A DNA stretch of 64,000 nucleotides from Candidatus Nanopelagicales bacterium. Lineage in GTDB: Bacteria; Actinomycetota; Actinomycetes; S36-B12. The notes under the pieces are model-generated. The model did no database searches. It saw only the letters and a program-made list of their open reading frames with translations, and was not told where the DNA came from. Shown here piece after piece: positions 52,188 through 62,518 of the stretch (position 1 is the stretch's first letter; each line of letters begins with the position of its first letter). Made by a program: the position numbers and the translations under genes. The DNA lies in assembly GCA_018402075.1 (NCBI GenBank), contig JAGYJP010000001.1:496001-560000 (forward strand), written 5' to 3'.

Positions 52188-52664
52188 TTATTCTACGCCC
52201 TTGTTTCGACGGCCAATCAGGCGCTGTGCTTCACGCTTGGAATCACGCTCAGCGATTGCTTGCCGCTTGTCATAATTTTTGCGGCCACGAGCGACAGCAA
52301 TCTCGACTTTTGCATAGCCATCTTTGAAGTACAGGGAGAGCGGGACAAGTGTGACGCCAGTGTCCTTGACGGCGTTGGCTATTCTCTTGAGCTCATCCTT
52401 GCGGAGCAGCAGCTTGCGGGGTCGGCGCGTCTCATGGTTGGTCCAGGTGCCCATGTTGTACTCGGGAATGTGGATCTGGCGGAGCCAGATTTCCCCGTTC
52501 TCATATTGGGCGAAGCCATCCACCAAGCTGGCGCGACCGGCTCGCAAAGACTTTACCTCGGTCCCAGTCAGGACAAGGCCTGCTTCATACACATCTTCAA
52601 TGGAGTAGTCATGCCGGGCCTTTTTATTCTGGGCAATAACCTTTTTGCCTAATTCACGCGCCAT
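52188..52664 (-). CDS. smpB: SsrA-binding protein
   Basis: This 158-residue protein has the SmpB fold: [41 protein letters not shown] and the basic tail ([22 protein letters not shown]). It binds tmRNA and guides it into the ribosome. The start at 52664 overlaps the upstream DUF4436 gene stop by 11 nt. Adjacent to ssrA. Confidence 0.97.
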   Translation of the reverse strand: MARELGKKVIAQNKKARHDYSIEDVYEAGLVLTGTEVKSLRAGRASLVDGFAQYENGEIWLRQIHIPEYNMGTWTNHETRRPRKLLLRKDELKRIANAVKDTGVTLVPLSLYFKDGYAKVEIAVARGRKNYDKRQAIAERDSKREAQRLIGRRNKGVE

Positions 52665-53616
52665 GAGATCGACCAGCAGATTCTGTTGACGATTCGTATT
52701 CCAGGCGTAACTCCGCACCCTTTTGCGATATCCAGGCAGCCACGATAAAGAACACGGCAACGAATGACATGACAATTGACCACAGGAATACATAGATGTC
52801 TATTGCGGCGCCAATCGGCGGTGCCCCTGGCAAATATGTGCGCAAGATAGGTAACGCAAATATCAGGCTCCCGCTCCATGCTAGTAAGGCAATTTCTATT
52901 TTTCTGCGATTAGAGAACACGAGTAGTGAAATGACGAGTGCAAGCAATGACACAATAAAAGCGAGTCCAACCAAGACGAGTGCGAACAATTTGGTGGAGA
53001 AAGCTCTTTCATAAGTGACACTCACAACGGCATCAGAGGCAGCCGTGTATTCAACAACAAAACCACTATCCCAACCGTTGACTGCGCCCCGAGTTGTCAC
53101 CATGACTGGTATTACTTCACGGCTTTGATTCACTCCACCAGATTCACGGTCGTAGAAATCTGCTGCGACAAAATACACGCCTGTGTAAGTGTCAAATGGA
53201 TACTGAGCCAACTCACCAGATATTCCCACTTCAATTTCTGCACGCCCAAATGCGGCACCTTGAAGGATGCGGATCTCTTGGCTGCCATCCGGTCCGCTCA
53301 CCGTTACGCGAATATTGTCCGCTGCTCGTCCGTTTGGATCCTCAACTGATTTGTCATTAGATGCCAATGTAATTCGGAAAGTTGCGACAGAAGAATCCGG
53401 AGTGATCGATATTGGCTCCATAATCGCCGAGATCCCTGAGGTCGGAGCCTGATCAGAGTCAGTAAATGTGCTGCCGCCTTCGGCAGAGTAGAAGGCAACA
53501 ACCAAGGTGTACACGGCGATAAAGATGGCAATCGTTATGCCAAGTAGCGCCCACCCCTTTTTGGATAGTTTTCGAGGGTGTGGATCACTGGCAAAGTCGG
53601 GTGTAGCAATGTTCAT
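52654..53616 (-). CDS. DUF4436 family membrane protein
   Basis: This 320-residue protein has an N-terminal membrane helix ([23 protein letters not shown]), an external beta-rich domain ([13 protein letters not shown] to VSVTYERAF) and three C-terminal helices. This layout matches DUF4436, common in actinobacteria with no known role. It lies between the M23 peptidase and smpB on the same strand. Confidence 0.8.
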   Translation of the reverse strand: MNIATPDFASDPHPRKLSKKGWALLGITIAIFIAVYTLVVAFYSAEGGSTFTDSDQAPTSGISAIMEPISITPDSSVATFRITLASNDKSVEDPNGRAADNIRVTVSGPDGSQEIRILQGAAFGRAEIEVGISGELAQYPFDTYTGVYFVAADFYDRESGGVNQSREVIPVMVTTRGAVNGWDSGFVVEYTAASDAVVSVTYERAFSTKLFALVLVGLAFIVSLLALVISLLVFSNRRKIEIALLAWSGSLIFALPILRTYLPGAPPIGAAIDIYVFLWSIVMSFVAVFFIVAAWISQKGAELRLEYESSTESAGRSHGA

Positions 53617-53634
53617 CGTGACACCCTCTCTTCA

Positions 53635-54978
53635 TTATGCGGCACAACTCACCGGGTTACGAAATCCACCGAACCAACCCATGGGATCATAGGGGGTTCC
53701 GTTAATCCTCACTTCATAATGTAAATGCGGTCCAGTGGACCAACCGGTAGAACCAATTTTGCCCACCTCTTGACCTGGGCTCACTGACTGCCCAATGCTG
53801 ACACTCTCCGAGGACAAATGCGCATAAAAAGTGGTGAGGCCCCCTGAGTGAACGAGGAGCACCGCTCTTCCATAAGGACCCCCGTTGGTGATCGCCGCCA
53901 CCGTACCTGAATCCGCCGCCTTGACAGATGTACCCGAAGGCGATCCAATATCAATTCCGGTATGGCACGAGTTGTAGCCATATATCGGATGGATTCGCGG
54001 ACCCACACTTCCCGATTTTGGGTACCCCGGCACTGGCCACACAAGCTCACCCGATGGCGAACCTGAAGTACCGCCAGATTGAGCAGCCACTTTGCGTGCG
54101 GCCGCAACCGCCTTCTTGGCCGCTTCCTCCAAACGACGTTCCTCCTTCTTCAACTTTTGATAACGCACTTTGACTTTCTGTGCGTACTTCTGAGCATTGC
54201 GCACGGCTTGCTTCTTTGCTTTACGCAGCTTTATCACAGCTCGCTGCTTGTCATTGGCTTTCGCTAAAGCAAGACTTGCCTTGCGCAGTTGGCTTTGCGC
54301 CTTGACACTGGCTTGATCAGCTTTCAACGCAAGTTGCTTGAGTTGAACTTCTTGTCGGTTAATGTCTGCCTGGGTCACCATCAAGGAACGTTCGACACCC
54401 TGCTGTTCCCGACTAATGTAGTCAACCGCGACCAATCGTGATGTGAAGTCCGCTGGGGAGTTGGAATTAAGGAGAACTTCAATCTCTGACAGCGGTCCTC
54501 GTTGATAGAAGGCTCGCGCCACTGAATCCATGTCATTGCGTTGGGAAAATAGACGCAATTCAATGCGTTTTTTTGCACGTACACCCAACTGATACTCGCT
54601 CTGGGCATAAGCAGCCTCGATTCGCAATGACTCTGCAACGGCTGCGACCCGTTGTGCTTCACGCCTTGCCGATCGCTTTTCTCTTTGCGCAACAACTAAA
54701 GCTCGTTGGGCGGCGGTCGCTACGAGAACAGCCTTGCGCACCTTCTTATTAGCGCCCATAAGTTCTTGTTGCACTTCGTTAAGGTCCCCGCGAATCTCAC
54801 GCTGCGCAGATTGAATTCGATCGACTTGATTAGCAGGGGCAGGCAGGGCACTCATGCCAATAATGAGGGACCCGCCAACCGTGGCCACAATGAGCATGCG
54901 AGTGGGAACGCGAATGGAAACGCGAATGGGAACGCGACTGCAGGCATGCAGTAGCGAGGACATGCGGGAGGGGACCAC
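53635..54978 (-). CDS. Secreted M23-family peptidase with coiled-coil (EnvC/NlpD-like)
   Basis: This 447-residue protein has an N-terminal basic repeat, a hydrophobic signal segment (MLIVATVGGSLIIGMSALPAPA), a long coiled coil (about residues 50-300) and a C-terminal LytM/M23 domain with HTGIDIGSP and GPHLHYEVR zinc-site motifs. The position after ftsX suits an FtsEX-controlled peptidoglycan hydrolase or activator. GTG 54978 is supported by TATCCT ending 6 nt upstream; ATG 54963 is an alternative. Confidence 0.88.
   Translation of the reverse strand: MVPSRMSSLLHACSRVPIRVSIRVPTRMLIVATVGGSLIIGMSALPAPANQVDRIQSAQREIRGDLNEVQQELMGANKKVRKAVLVATAAQRALVVAQREKRSARREAQRVAAVAESLRIEAAYAQSEYQLGVRAKKRIELRLFSQRNDMDSVARAFYQRGPLSEIEVLLNSNSPADFTSRLVAVDYISREQQGVERSLMVTQADINRQEVQLKQLALKADQASVKAQSQLRKASLALAKANDKQRAVIKLRKAKKQAVRNAQKYAQKVKVRYQKLKKEERRLEEAAKKAVAAARKVAAQSGGTSGSPSGELVWPVPGYPKSGSVGPRIHPIYGYNSCHTGIDIGSPSGTSVKAADSGTVAAITNGGPYGRAVLLVHSGGLTTFYAHLSSESVSIGQSVSPGQEVGKIGSTGWSTGPHLHYEVRINGTPYDPMGWFGGFRNPVSCAA
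54904..54939. repeat. Three 12-bp repeats at the start of the M23 peptidase gene
   Basis: GGGAACGCGAAT, GGAAACGCGAAT and GGGAACGCGACT follow one another and encode the basic RVPIRVSIRVPTR stretch before the signal helix. Confidence 0.8.
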
Positions 54979-55036
54979 GTGCTCAGGATAAACCCCGAGT
55001 CACGCGCAACACTCAAGCAAAATGCCGTTTTGGGAA

Positions 55037-55945
55037 CTAAACCCTCAAGTACTTCCTGAGGGTGAAGAAGGCGGCAATTGCTGACAGACCAATGCCCACC
55101 AGCAGAAGCAGCGGTGCAATAGAAAGCACTGATTCCCAACCAACAAAGGCAGTGAACTGGAATGAGGGCGCCAACACCTGATCAATCACAATTGTCTTTG
55201 TGAGAATCAAACCACCCACAGCGAGTAGCGCACCAATTCCTGCCGAAACCGCAGCCTCCAGTAAAAATGGCAATTGGATGTACAAATTGCTGGCACCCAC
55301 CAGTCGCATGATGCTTGTTTCTCTCCGCCGACTAAATGCGGCCACGCGCATGGTGTTAACAATGAGAAGTACCGTAACGACCAACATCACGATTGCAATG
55401 ATGAGCGCTACCGCCTGCAACCCGCCCAGCAACCTAAAGAATTTATCCAGCACCTGACGTTGATCATTTACCTGCTCAATGCCCGGCCGGCCGGCAAATG
55501 CGGAGGCAACAACATCGTATTGAGTGGGATCTGAAAGCTTTACGCGGAAAGATTCCGGAAGCGCATTCTCACTAACACTGTCAACAATTGGTGAATTGGC
55601 GAATTGCTCCTGGAAGCGAATGTATGCCTCTTCACGGGATTCGTAATAGATCTCTTCCACCAGTGGCCGCAATGACTCAAGGTCAGCTCGAATCTGATCC
55701 CGTTGCGCACGATTGACTTCGCCACCAACACAGGAAGGAGTGTCACTGCCGTCGGCGCAGAGGAAAATCGAAACTTCAACTTTGTCGTACCAAAAATCTT
55801 TCATGGTGTCGACTTGTGCGCGCACGAGCAAACTTACGCCGAAGAGGGTCAATGACACAGCGACCGTGATGATCACGGCGAGAGTCATGGTGAGGTTTCT
55901 TCTGAGTCCGTTGCCCACCTCACTGGCAACAAATTGAGCCCGCAT
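55037..55945 (-). CDS. ftsX: Cell division protein FtsX
   Basis: This 302-residue permease-like protein has the N-terminal segment GNGLRRNLTMTLAVIITVAVSLTLFGVSLLV, an external loop with two cysteines (CADGSDTPSCVGGE) and three C-terminal helices with the FtsX turn FSRRRETSIMRLVGASNLYIQLPFLLEAA. With FtsE it transmits a signal to periplasmic peptidoglycan hydrolases. It overlaps the ftsE stop in TAATG. Confidence 0.96.
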   Translation of the reverse strand: MRAQFVASEVGNGLRRNLTMTLAVIITVAVSLTLFGVSLLVRAQVDTMKDFWYDKVEVSIFLCADGSDTPSCVGGEVNRAQRDQIRADLESLRPLVEEIYYESREEAYIRFQEQFANSPIVDSVSENALPESFRVKLSDPTQYDVVASAFAGRPGIEQVNDQRQVLDKFFRLLGGLQAVALIIAIVMLVVTVLLIVNTMRVAAFSRRRETSIMRLVGASNLYIQLPFLLEAAVSAGIGALLAVGGLILTKTIVIDQVLAPSFQFTAFVGWESVLSIAPLLLLVGIGLSAIAAFFTLRKYLRV

Positions 55946-56634
55946 TACCGGGAGTATCCGTACACGCCACGAGATTGATCTCGGACCACATGACCGTGCT
56001 CAAGCTCAATGACTCGACGGCGCATTTGATCTACGATCTGGGCATCATGGGTCGACATGATGACGGTTGTGCCCAATCGATTGATGCGATCAAGCAACTT
56101 CATGATGCCCACAGAGGTCCCTGGGTCAAGGTTTCCGGTGGGTTCGTCGGCAATGAGCATTTTGGGGCGATTCACAAATGCGCGGGCAATCGCCACGCGC
56201 TGCTGCTCACCTCCTGAAAGTTCATCGGGTCGGCGGCCTTCCTTACCCTCGAGACCCACGACTTCAAGTACCTCCGGAACAACTTTGCGAATATGGGACT
56301 TGGGTTTGCCGATCACTTCTAATGCAAAAGCAACGTTTTCAAAAACAGTCTTATTGGGTAACAAGCGGAAGTCCTGGAATACCGTTCCGATTTCACGTCG
56401 AAGCGCAGGTATCTTCCAGTTCGAAAGACGCATGAGATCCTTGCCCAACACCCAAACATTCCCAGAGGAGGGGCGTTCTTCCCGAAGGACTAGGCGAAGA
56501 AAGGTGGACTTCCCGGAGCCAGAAGGACCCACGAGAAAGACAAACTCCCCTTTCTCGATTTCCAGGGAAGCGTCCTCTAGAGCGGGGCGCGTTTGATTGG
56601 GATAGACCTTGGTCACGTTGTCGAACAGGATCAC
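55945..56634 (-). CDS. ftsE: Cell division ATP-binding protein FtsE
   Basis: This 229-residue ABC ATPase has Walker [13 protein letters not shown]-loop [10 protein letters not shown], signature [15 protein letters not shown] and Walker [14 protein letters not shown], with the FtsE-typical [14 protein letters not shown] start. It pairs with FtsX in the division machinery. Confidence 0.96.
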   Translation of the reverse strand: MILFDNVTKVYPNQTRPALEDASLEIEKGEFVFLVGPSGSGKSTFLRLVLREERPSSGNVWVLGKDLMRLSNWKIPALRREIGTVFQDFRLLPNKTVFENVAFALEVIGKPKSHIRKVVPEVLEVVGLEGKEGRRPDELSGGEQQRVAIARAFVNRPKMLIADEPTGNLDPGTSVGIMKLLDRINRLGTTVIMSTHDAQIVDQMRRRVIELEHGHVVRDQSRGVYGYSR

Positions 56635-56712
56635 GTGTCGGTACTCCGTTCCTGAGGGAAGTCTTCTCGGCCGATCCCCAACAGTCTATGCCGAAGGGTA
56701 GTTCAGGGTGCT

Positions 56713-57825
56713 TTACGGCGCGGCCGAAACCGTCTTGCGCCACCTAATTCCAGCCTGAATGAACTCATCGATTTCACCATCGAGCACGGCGGAAGTGTTA
56801 CCGGTTTCCTGCTCGGTCCGCAGATCTTTGACCATCTGATAGGGGTGAAGGACATATGAGCGCATCTGATTACCCCAGGAACCACCGGATGAGTCCTTCA
56901 AGGAATCCAATGTGGCCCGTTCCTCCTGGCGCTGGTTTTCCAATAATTTGGCCTGCAACACCGCCATGGCGGTAGCTCGGTTTTGGAGCTGCGAACGTTC
57001 GTTTTGGCAGGACACCACAATCCCGGTAGGGACATGGGTGATTCGCACCGCGGAGTCGGTGGTGTTCACACCCTGGCCGCCGGGTCCACTCGACCGGTAT
57101 ACGTCAATGCGCAAATCATCTTCTGGAATATCAATGCTTTCAGACTGCTCGAGCACTGGAATGACCTCGACGTCTGCAAAAGATGTTTGGCGACGACTTT
57201 GGTTATCAAAAGGCGATATTCGCACTAGGCGATGTGTTCCTTGCTCAACCGACAGCGTGCCGTAAGCGTAGGGGGCCTTCACGGCAAAGGTTGCAGATTT
57301 AATACCGGCTTCCTCAGCATAAGAAGTGTCATAGACCTCAAAAGACCACCCATGTCTTTCGCAATATCGGGTGTAGAGCCGCAGGAGCATCTCCGCCCAA
57401 TCGGCGGCATCGACACCACCTGCACCTGAACGAATGGTGACGAGTGCTTCACGTTCATCGTATTCGCCGGAAAGTAATGTGCGAATTTCTAGTTCGCCCA
57501 CCACCGACTCCATTAACTCAAGTTCTTTTACCGCCTCAGCAAGTGAATCTGAATCCCCTTCATCTTCAGCTAGCTCGAAAAGGACAGGAAGATCTGACAT
57601 ACGACTTTTTACTGATTCAAATTTCCGTAGCTCAGTTTGCACCGAAGACAACTTCGAAGTTACCCGCTGAGCGTTGGCCTGGTCGTCCCATAAATTGGGT
57701 ACTGATGCTTCCGCCTCCAGGGCCGAGATCTGCTTTTTCATATTGTCAACATCAAGCACTATTCCGATACTGGCCACTTTCGTGGACAAATCATTGAGTC
57801 GATCCTGGATCTCAAGCGAAGGCAC
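56713..57825 (-). CDS. prfB: Peptide chain release factor 2
   Basis: This 370-residue factor recognises UGA and UAA. The SPF specificity motif ([15 protein letters not shown]) and the catalytic GGQ ([16 protein letters not shown]) are present. The GTG start is supported by TATTGT (57832-57837) ending 6 nt before it. There is no programmed frameshift: the frame is continuous from the start. It precedes ftsE as in other actinobacteria. Confidence 0.97.
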   Translation of the reverse strand: MPSLEIQDRLNDLSTKVASIGIVLDVDNMKKQISALEAEASVPNLWDDQANAQRVTSKLSSVQTELRKFESVKSRMSDLPVLFELAEDEGDSDSLAEAVKELELMESVVGELEIRTLLSGEYDEREALVTIRSGAGGVDAADWAEMLLRLYTRYCERHGWSFEVYDTSYAEEAGIKSATFAVKAPYAYGTLSVEQGTHRLVRISPFDNQSRRQTSFADVEVIPVLEQSESIDIPEDDLRIDVYRSSGPGGQGVNTTDSAVRITHVPTGIVVSCQNERSQLQNRATAMAVLQAKLLENQRQEERATLDSLKDSSGGSWGNQMRSYVLHPYQMVKDLRTEQETGNTSAVLDGEIDEFIQAGIRWRKTVSAAP

Positions 57826-57851
57826 GGGTTAACAATACGGCTCAGGTACCT

Positions 57852-58298
57852 TTAATTAGAAAATGAGCGGTAATCGAGCCGCGCAGCGGCGCTGACCTTA
57901 ATTGGGTCAAAAGGCAAGGAATCAAAGAAGGTCAACCGAAGTGGGGTGGTCAGAGTCACGTACACACCTGTCTCGGTGCTCTGCAATTGGAGGATCGGTT
58001 GTTCAGATGAATCCTGCGGAAGGGGTTTCGTGGATTGAAAGTGTCCCTGAACTATCGCTTTGACATTTTGGGCATTCAATTGCGTTGATTCAGTGGCACC
58101 CTGGTTGTAATAGGCAACGAGATCAATCCCCTGAACTCCTGCAAGCGCCAGCGAATCAGCCTGTGCTTGCAGGTTTCTTTGTTGAATGAATGCAGAGGAT
58201 GAATCGGTAATCACAGCTAGGGCGAGTAGACACACACCGAGCATCCCGATACCCAAAAGCAGGATGTTCCCAGAGTCATTACATGGCCGTGCGCGCAT
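57852..58298 (-). CDS. TadG-like pilus assembly protein (Rv3654c-type)
   Basis: This 148-residue protein has one N-terminal membrane segment (NILLLGIGMLGVCLLALAVITDSSSAFIQQRNLQAQADSLALAG) of the TadG/Rv3654c pattern followed by a beta-rich domain. It is the last gene of the tad operon and probably a minor pilin or assembly factor. Confidence 0.8.
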   Translation of the reverse strand: MRARPCNDSGNILLLGIGMLGVCLLALAVITDSSSAFIQQRNLQAQADSLALAGVQGIDLVAYYNQGATESTQLNAQNVKAIVQGHFQSTKPLPQDSSEQPILQLQSTETGVYVTLTTPLRLTFFDSLPFDPIKVSAAARLDYRSFSN

Positions 58299-58299
58299 G

Positions 58300-58776
58300 T
58301 CAACCGGCCTGCCTAAATTGATCCACCATGAGTGTCACATTCGCCTCAACAGGGAAACTCAATGGTGCCCCCTCACCCCAGCGCGGAAGGAGTGGGAGTG
58401 GAATTGCACTGGAAACTTCGATATTGACCAGCGAACCCGGTGTCAAACATGGGCCACCCGTGCACGTTATCTCGAGATGAGGCGTACCAGCATTTATACC
58501 GTGATCACTAAATGCCCGCTGCATGAGTGCTATTGCAAGTGAGTTGCCCTGAGCAACTGACCCACTTGTCATAAATGCTCGTGCCGCTTCACGTGCGGCA
58601 GCATGTGCAGCAAAAGATCCTGCATGCAAAGTCATGACCGCTATTGCGACGTACACCAAAGGCATGATGATGGCCACGCCAACAACAATGAACTCCAGCA
58701 TGGCACTGCCCTGATCGTGGTTGCTCAGGCGCCTTACCTCACCGAACACCCTGTGTGATTGATGCTTACTCCACAT
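58300..58776 (-). CDS. TadE-like minor pilin
   Basis: This 158-residue protein has the pseudopilin signature GSAMLEFIVVGVAIIMPLVYVAIAVM followed by AAREAARAF, and a C-terminal domain with a Cys pair (CTGGPC). It overlaps the preceding TadE gene by 11 nt. Likely a minor subunit of the Tad pilus. Confidence 0.8.
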   Translation of the reverse strand: MWSKHQSHRVFGEVRRLSNHDQGSAMLEFIVVGVAIIMPLVYVAIAVMTLHAGSFAAHAAAREAARAFMTSGSVAQGNSLAIALMQRAFSDHGINAGTPHLEITCTGGPCLTPGSLVNIEVSSAIPLPLLPRWGEGAPLSFPVEANVTLMVDQFRQAG

Positions 58777-59197
58777 ATGAATGACCGGTTAACGTCATGG
58801 TCGTTGGACCGTACACACCTAAAAGCGGCAGTTCAGCGTCCACCTGAACAGCAATCATGGGTATCCCATCCAGATAAGTTCGATGAGCACTGACATCGGT
58901 AACCGTTGCTCCCGCAATATTGGCCAGCAAAACCTCTCGAGTTCTCTGCTCAGCGAAACCAAGGTCAGATCCCACAAGGGCCCCCACACGAGCACCTTCG
59001 ATTGCAGCACTGGTGATAACGGTGCGGACATGCATGGCCAACATGAGTTGCAGGACAGCAAGACCAATGAGCATCAACAAAGGCGCAACGAGCGCAAACT
59101 CGACACTGGCATTTCCTTCATCACGATTCCAGCGGATTTCGTTATTGCGCACCCAGTGCATTTCTTTAGGCCGAGACACTCGATATTGCTCGATCAA
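58766..59197 (-). CDS. TadE family minor pilin
   Basis: This 143-residue protein has GNASVEFALVAPLLMLIGLAVLQLML, the TadE signal/anchor motif with the conserved Glu, then TSAAIEGARVGAL. The region before it may be an over-extended start. It is probably processed by a prepilin peptidase. Confidence 0.85.
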   Translation of the reverse strand: MIEQYRVSRPKEMHWVRNNEIRWNRDEGNASVEFALVAPLLMLIGLAVLQLMLAMHVRTVITSAAIEGARVGALVGSDLGFAEQRTREVLLANIAGATVTDVSAHRTYLDGIPMIAVQVDAELPLLGVYGPTTMTLTGHSYVE

Positions 59198-59360
59198 GAA
59201 TTCCTGTTAATTGGTCATCGGCGATCAACCAAATAGCTGTGACTAGACCTGCAGTCATGACTGCAACGAGAACCCAGCCAGGAACATCTCCTCGATCCTG
59301 AGCAAGGCGCGCAAATATTCTGTGGAGCAGGAGTTCGATTTTCATTTCATTTCCTTTCAT
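59166..59360 (-). CDS. Flp-type pilin-like small protein (DUF4244-like)
   Basis: This 64-residue protein has a basic start (MKIELLLHRIFARLAQDRGD), a single hydrophobic segment VPGWVLVAVMTAGLVTAIWLIA and a short C-terminal helix, matching small actinobacterial Flp pilins. It is the probable major pilin of the locus. An internal ATG at 59345 may be the real start. It overlaps the downstream tadE frame. Confidence 0.78.
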   Translation of the reverse strand: MKGNEMKIELLLHRIFARLAQDRGDVPGWVLVAVMTAGLVTAIWLIADDQLTGILDRAISSVSA

Positions 59361-59403
59361 TGAGTTGGATGTACAGAGTTGAAGATTGGTTCACTTGCTG
59401 TGG

Positions 59404-60318
59404 TCAGGGGACAAGTACTTGCAGACCCCGTATGGCCGGAAATAGAGCTATGACAATCACGGTGGGTAAAACAAGAAACACAACAGGGATCAACATGGCA
59501 ACATCTTTTTTCCCTGCAAGTTCAATCAGGTATTGACGTTGTTGACTACGAGCATCTGCCGCTTGCGCCCTCAGCACCTCACTGAGCGGAGTTCCGCGCT
59601 CCATGGCGACGACCAGTCCATCGGTGAATCTTTCAACATTGCGTGACCCCGTGCGCCCAGCCATGTCTCGGAGCGCAGAGCTCAGTGTTTCTCCGGAACG
59701 AATATGCCGCACGCACGTATGTAACTCCTGGGACAAAACTCCTTGGCTCATTCCGGCAACGCGGTTAAGTGCGGCTAATGGAGTTTCTCCAGCTGTGACA
59801 GAGAAAGCCAGCAACTCGGCAAGATCAGGGAATTGCTGATCGATGCGTGCCGTGCGCTTTTTGGCAAGTGTCGACAGGTATTTTTCGTGGGCCATATACG
59901 CCATGGCACCACCAAGGATGGCTGTGACTCCGAGCACAATCGGCGATGCGCCTCGTGAAACATTCCAGACTCCAAATAACACGCCTGCAATGAGTCCGAG
60001 ACCGAGCCAGCTAATTTGTTCAAGCTTAAATCGCGATAGGTCAATTGCGCTATCTCCTGTTGAACGACCTGCTTGATTGAGTTTTTCAATGGATTTATCT
60101 GATCGCGCCATCGGGAGAAGACGCATGAGGTGCATGCCTTGTGCGCCAAAGAGTCCCTTCACTGAATCTAATGATGTGGTAGCCGGAGTGATGGATACTT
60201 GCCCATGAACTTGCATGGAAACACGCTCTGAAAGGGAAAGCGGTGCCGTCGCACGGATCCGCGCAAAAATTAGTAGCAGCCCTGAGGCAATTGCCAGTCC
60301 AACAAAGGCCCCCGTCAT
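59404..60318 (-). CDS. Type II secretion F / TadC-like pilus platform protein
   Basis: This 304-residue membrane protein has the T2SF domain (DLAELLAFSVTAGETPLAALNRVA, TSALRDMAGRTG-type region GETLSSALRDMAGRTGS) and C-terminal helices. It overlaps the tadB-like gene by 4 nt. It anchors the pilus in the membrane with TadB. Confidence 0.9.
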   Translation of the reverse strand: MTGAFVGLAIASGLLLIFARIRATAPLSLSERVSMQVHGQVSITPATTSLDSVKGLFGAQGMHLMRLLPMARSDKSIEKLNQAGRSTGDSAIDLSRFKLEQISWLGLGLIAGVLFGVWNVSRGASPIVLGVTAILGGAMAYMAHEKYLSTLAKKRTARIDQQFPDLAELLAFSVTAGETPLAALNRVAGMSQGVLSQELHTCVRHIRSGETLSSALRDMAGRTGSRNVERFTDGLVVAMERGTPLSEVLRAQAADARSQQRQYLIELAGKKDVAMLIPVVFLVLPTVIVIALFPAIRGLQVLVP

Positions 60319-61172
60319 GCTGCTACACCAATTACTCGTTCGTCACTTGGAAGCCGGCCAATGCGTAACATCAGGCGGTAGGCGATTACGGACGTAATTG
60401 CCGCACCCAGAAGCACAGCCCCGCCAAGAGCGGAATTGAATGCGGCAACGGCTTCGGGTCGAGTACTCAAAAATGCCAAAGTGAGCCACGGTGCTGCAAT
60501 GGACATGCGTGCAGCGCTGACAGTCCAACTTTGCCTGGCCTCTATATCTCCACGAGTGGTTGCATCCTGTCGCAGTAATACGCTCAGGGTTCGAAGGACA
60601 TGGCCAAGATCGGTTCCGCCTACCTCCTGCGCAATGCGAAGCGCCGCGATCACGCGATCTGCTACCGGATCTGACATATGACCTTGTAGTGAATCCAGTG
60701 CAGACGCGAACGAACCCGTTGCCCGATAACTCTTTGCGAATTGCGCAAATGAGTAGCGCAACTCAATGGGGCCCCGCTGGGCGAGGTCTACTAATGCTTC
60801 AGGCAAGGACATTCCTGCCCGCACCGCAGAGGCAAGCGTGTCAACGGCATCAGGCCAAGCGGTTCTCAAGGACTTGGAACGAGTGGCTGCCTTGCGCTTG
60901 AGAATGACCAACGGCGTGATGGCCGCCGCCGTTGCAGACATGAGTGCCACCACGGGTATGGCGGTGACAATAAGAATGATGGAACCAGTTGCCAGCGCGC
61001 TAATGACCATGGTCGTGTACACACCACGAGTGGTGACATTAGGCACCGCTGCAGCCTGAACCACACGGGCGACTCTCGAAACTCGCTGGGTGCGAAACCG
61101 AGGGGAAGATGTGAATGAGAGAAATATAAGGAGGACACCTACTCCCACTCCAAGTCCAATGAGTGCACCCAT
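60315..61172 (-). CDS. TadB-like pilus platform protein
   Basis: This 285-residue protein has a T2SF domain (PDAVDTLASAVRAGMSLPEALVDLAQRGP, RIAQEVGGTDLGHVLRTLSVLLRQD) flanked by hydrophobic segments. It starts at the base where the TadA-like gene stops (TAATG-type junction at 61172) and is coupled to the TadC-like gene downstream. Confidence 0.9.
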   Translation of the reverse strand: MGALIGLGVGVGVLLIFLSFTSSPRFRTQRVSRVARVVQAAAVPNVTTRGVYTTMVISALATGSIILIVTAIPVVALMSATAAAITPLVILKRKAATRSKSLRTAWPDAVDTLASAVRAGMSLPEALVDLAQRGPIELRYSFAQFAKSYRATGSFASALDSLQGHMSDPVADRVIAALRIAQEVGGTDLGHVLRTLSVLLRQDATTRGDIEARQSWTVSAARMSIAAPWLTLAFLSTRPEAVAAFNSALGGAVLLGAAITSVIAYRLMLRIGRLPSDERVIGVAA

Positions 61173-62410
61173 TAGGCGACTTCACGAACTACAGAGGGTG
61201 CCCCGTTCAGCACGCTTGTGAGATCAAATCCAGCCTGAGCAAAGCGTTCGGGGTGCGGCGGAAACCCTGCCTTACGTGTCAAACCGTGTCCATCATCTTT
61301 AAAGATTGAGGACATTTCAATAACCCCGTGCTCTACCCGACCAGTTACTCCCGCGATCTCACGTATTCGACGTGTGCCATCTGCTTGGGTGGCAGTGTGA
61401 ATGATGAGATCGACCGCTCCTGCAACCGTAGGAACGACAAACTCACCAGGAATATTGTTGCCCGCCAAGAGAGGAAGGGTGCATAACTTGGTCACAGCTT
61501 CACGGGCACTATTTGCATGCAGTGTGGAGAGAGATGGCATGCCGGAGTTCATGGCAATGAGCAGGTCCAGTGATTCTCCTTGACGAACTTCCCCCACAAC
61601 CAATCGCGTGGGTCGCATTCGAAGTGCTTCACGTACCAACCTTCGTAACGGAATTTCACCCGTACCCTCCAGGCTTGCATCACGGGTTTGCATTGCTATC
61701 CAGTCGGGGTGATGGATTCGGATCTCAAAAACTTCTTCACAACTAATGATTCGCTCTTGTGGGCCAATACAACCGAGCAAAGAGTTGAGTAGTGTTGTCT
61801 TTCCTGCTTGCGTACCACCCGCAACGACAATATTGACCCCACTGATGACTGCAGCTTCAAGGAACTGCGCTGCGTGGTGGGTTAATGTTCCGTGCCCGAC
61901 TAAGTCATAAATAGATCGTGGCCGAACAACAAAACGTCTGATATTAATCGACCAATGATTCTTGGTGATGTCGGGAATGACAACATGTAGACGACTTCCA
62001 TCACGCAAAACAGCATCAACAAAGGGTTGTGAGAGGTCTAATCGCCGCCCCGATGTACGCAACATGCGCTCCACCAAGTCTTTCACTTGATGATCGGCGA
62101 GTACAACATTCGTGAGTTGACTTTTCCCATTTTTGGCAATGAACACTCTCGATGGTTCATTGATCCAAATCTCTTCCACCTCAGGATCATTGAAATACAC
62201 CTGTAAAGGGCCATAACCCGAAATGTGATGATGAACCTCGCGGATTGTCTCCTGTGGGTCGATCAGTGCCCCACTCGCGAACATGTCAGTGACGCATTCC
62301 TCAATCAACCTGAGCACCTGCTCTGAATCCACCCCAGGATCAATGTCCAACCGGCTGATCATGTCCCGCACGCGGGCTTCTACGAGCACGGCTTCAGGTG
62401 AAGAACTCAC
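61172..62410 (-). CDS. TadA/CpaF-family pilus assembly ATPase
   Basis: This 412-residue secretion ATPase has Walker A GGTQAGKTTLLN, an Asp box ERIISCEEVFEI, the arginine-rich TREASL-like RDASLEGTGEIPLRRLVREALRMRP, Walker B LVVGEVRQGE and His box LSTLHANSAREA. It powers extension of the Flp-type pilus. It is the first gene of the tad operon; the GTG start has a GGGGAA ribosome site. Confidence 0.95.
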   Translation of the reverse strand: MSSSPEAVLVEARVRDMISRLDIDPGVDSEQVLRLIEECVTDMFASGALIDPQETIREVHHHISGYGPLQVYFNDPEVEEIWINEPSRVFIAKNGKSQLTNVVLADHQVKDLVERMLRTSGRRLDLSQPFVDAVLRDGSRLHVVIPDITKNHWSINIRRFVVRPRSIYDLVGHGTLTHHAAQFLEAAVISGVNIVVAGGTQAGKTTLLNSLLGCIGPQERIISCEEVFEIRIHHPDWIAMQTRDASLEGTGEIPLRRLVREALRMRPTRLVVGEVRQGESLDLLIAMNSGMPSLSTLHANSAREAVTKLCTLPLLAGNNIPGEFVVPTVAGAVDLIIHTATQADGTRRIREIAGVTGRVEHGVIEMSSIFKDDGHGLTRKAGFPPHPERFAQAGFDLTSVLNGAPSVVREVA

Positions 62411-62518
62411 TGCACATTCCCCTCATCAGATAATCACTATGAATGACTTGATGAAGGTATGCGTGAAGTCCACATAAAAAAAGGGGCGAAATCACGCCTG
62501 TGGATAAACCGAAAAGAT

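Noticed and set aside
52158..52652. Open frame antisense to smpB
   Set aside because: It mirrors a certain gene and has no independent support.
56713..57825. Programmed +1 frameshift in prfB
   Set aside because: The frame is continuous from a GTG start with a leaderless promoter; no internal TGA near codon 25 is present.
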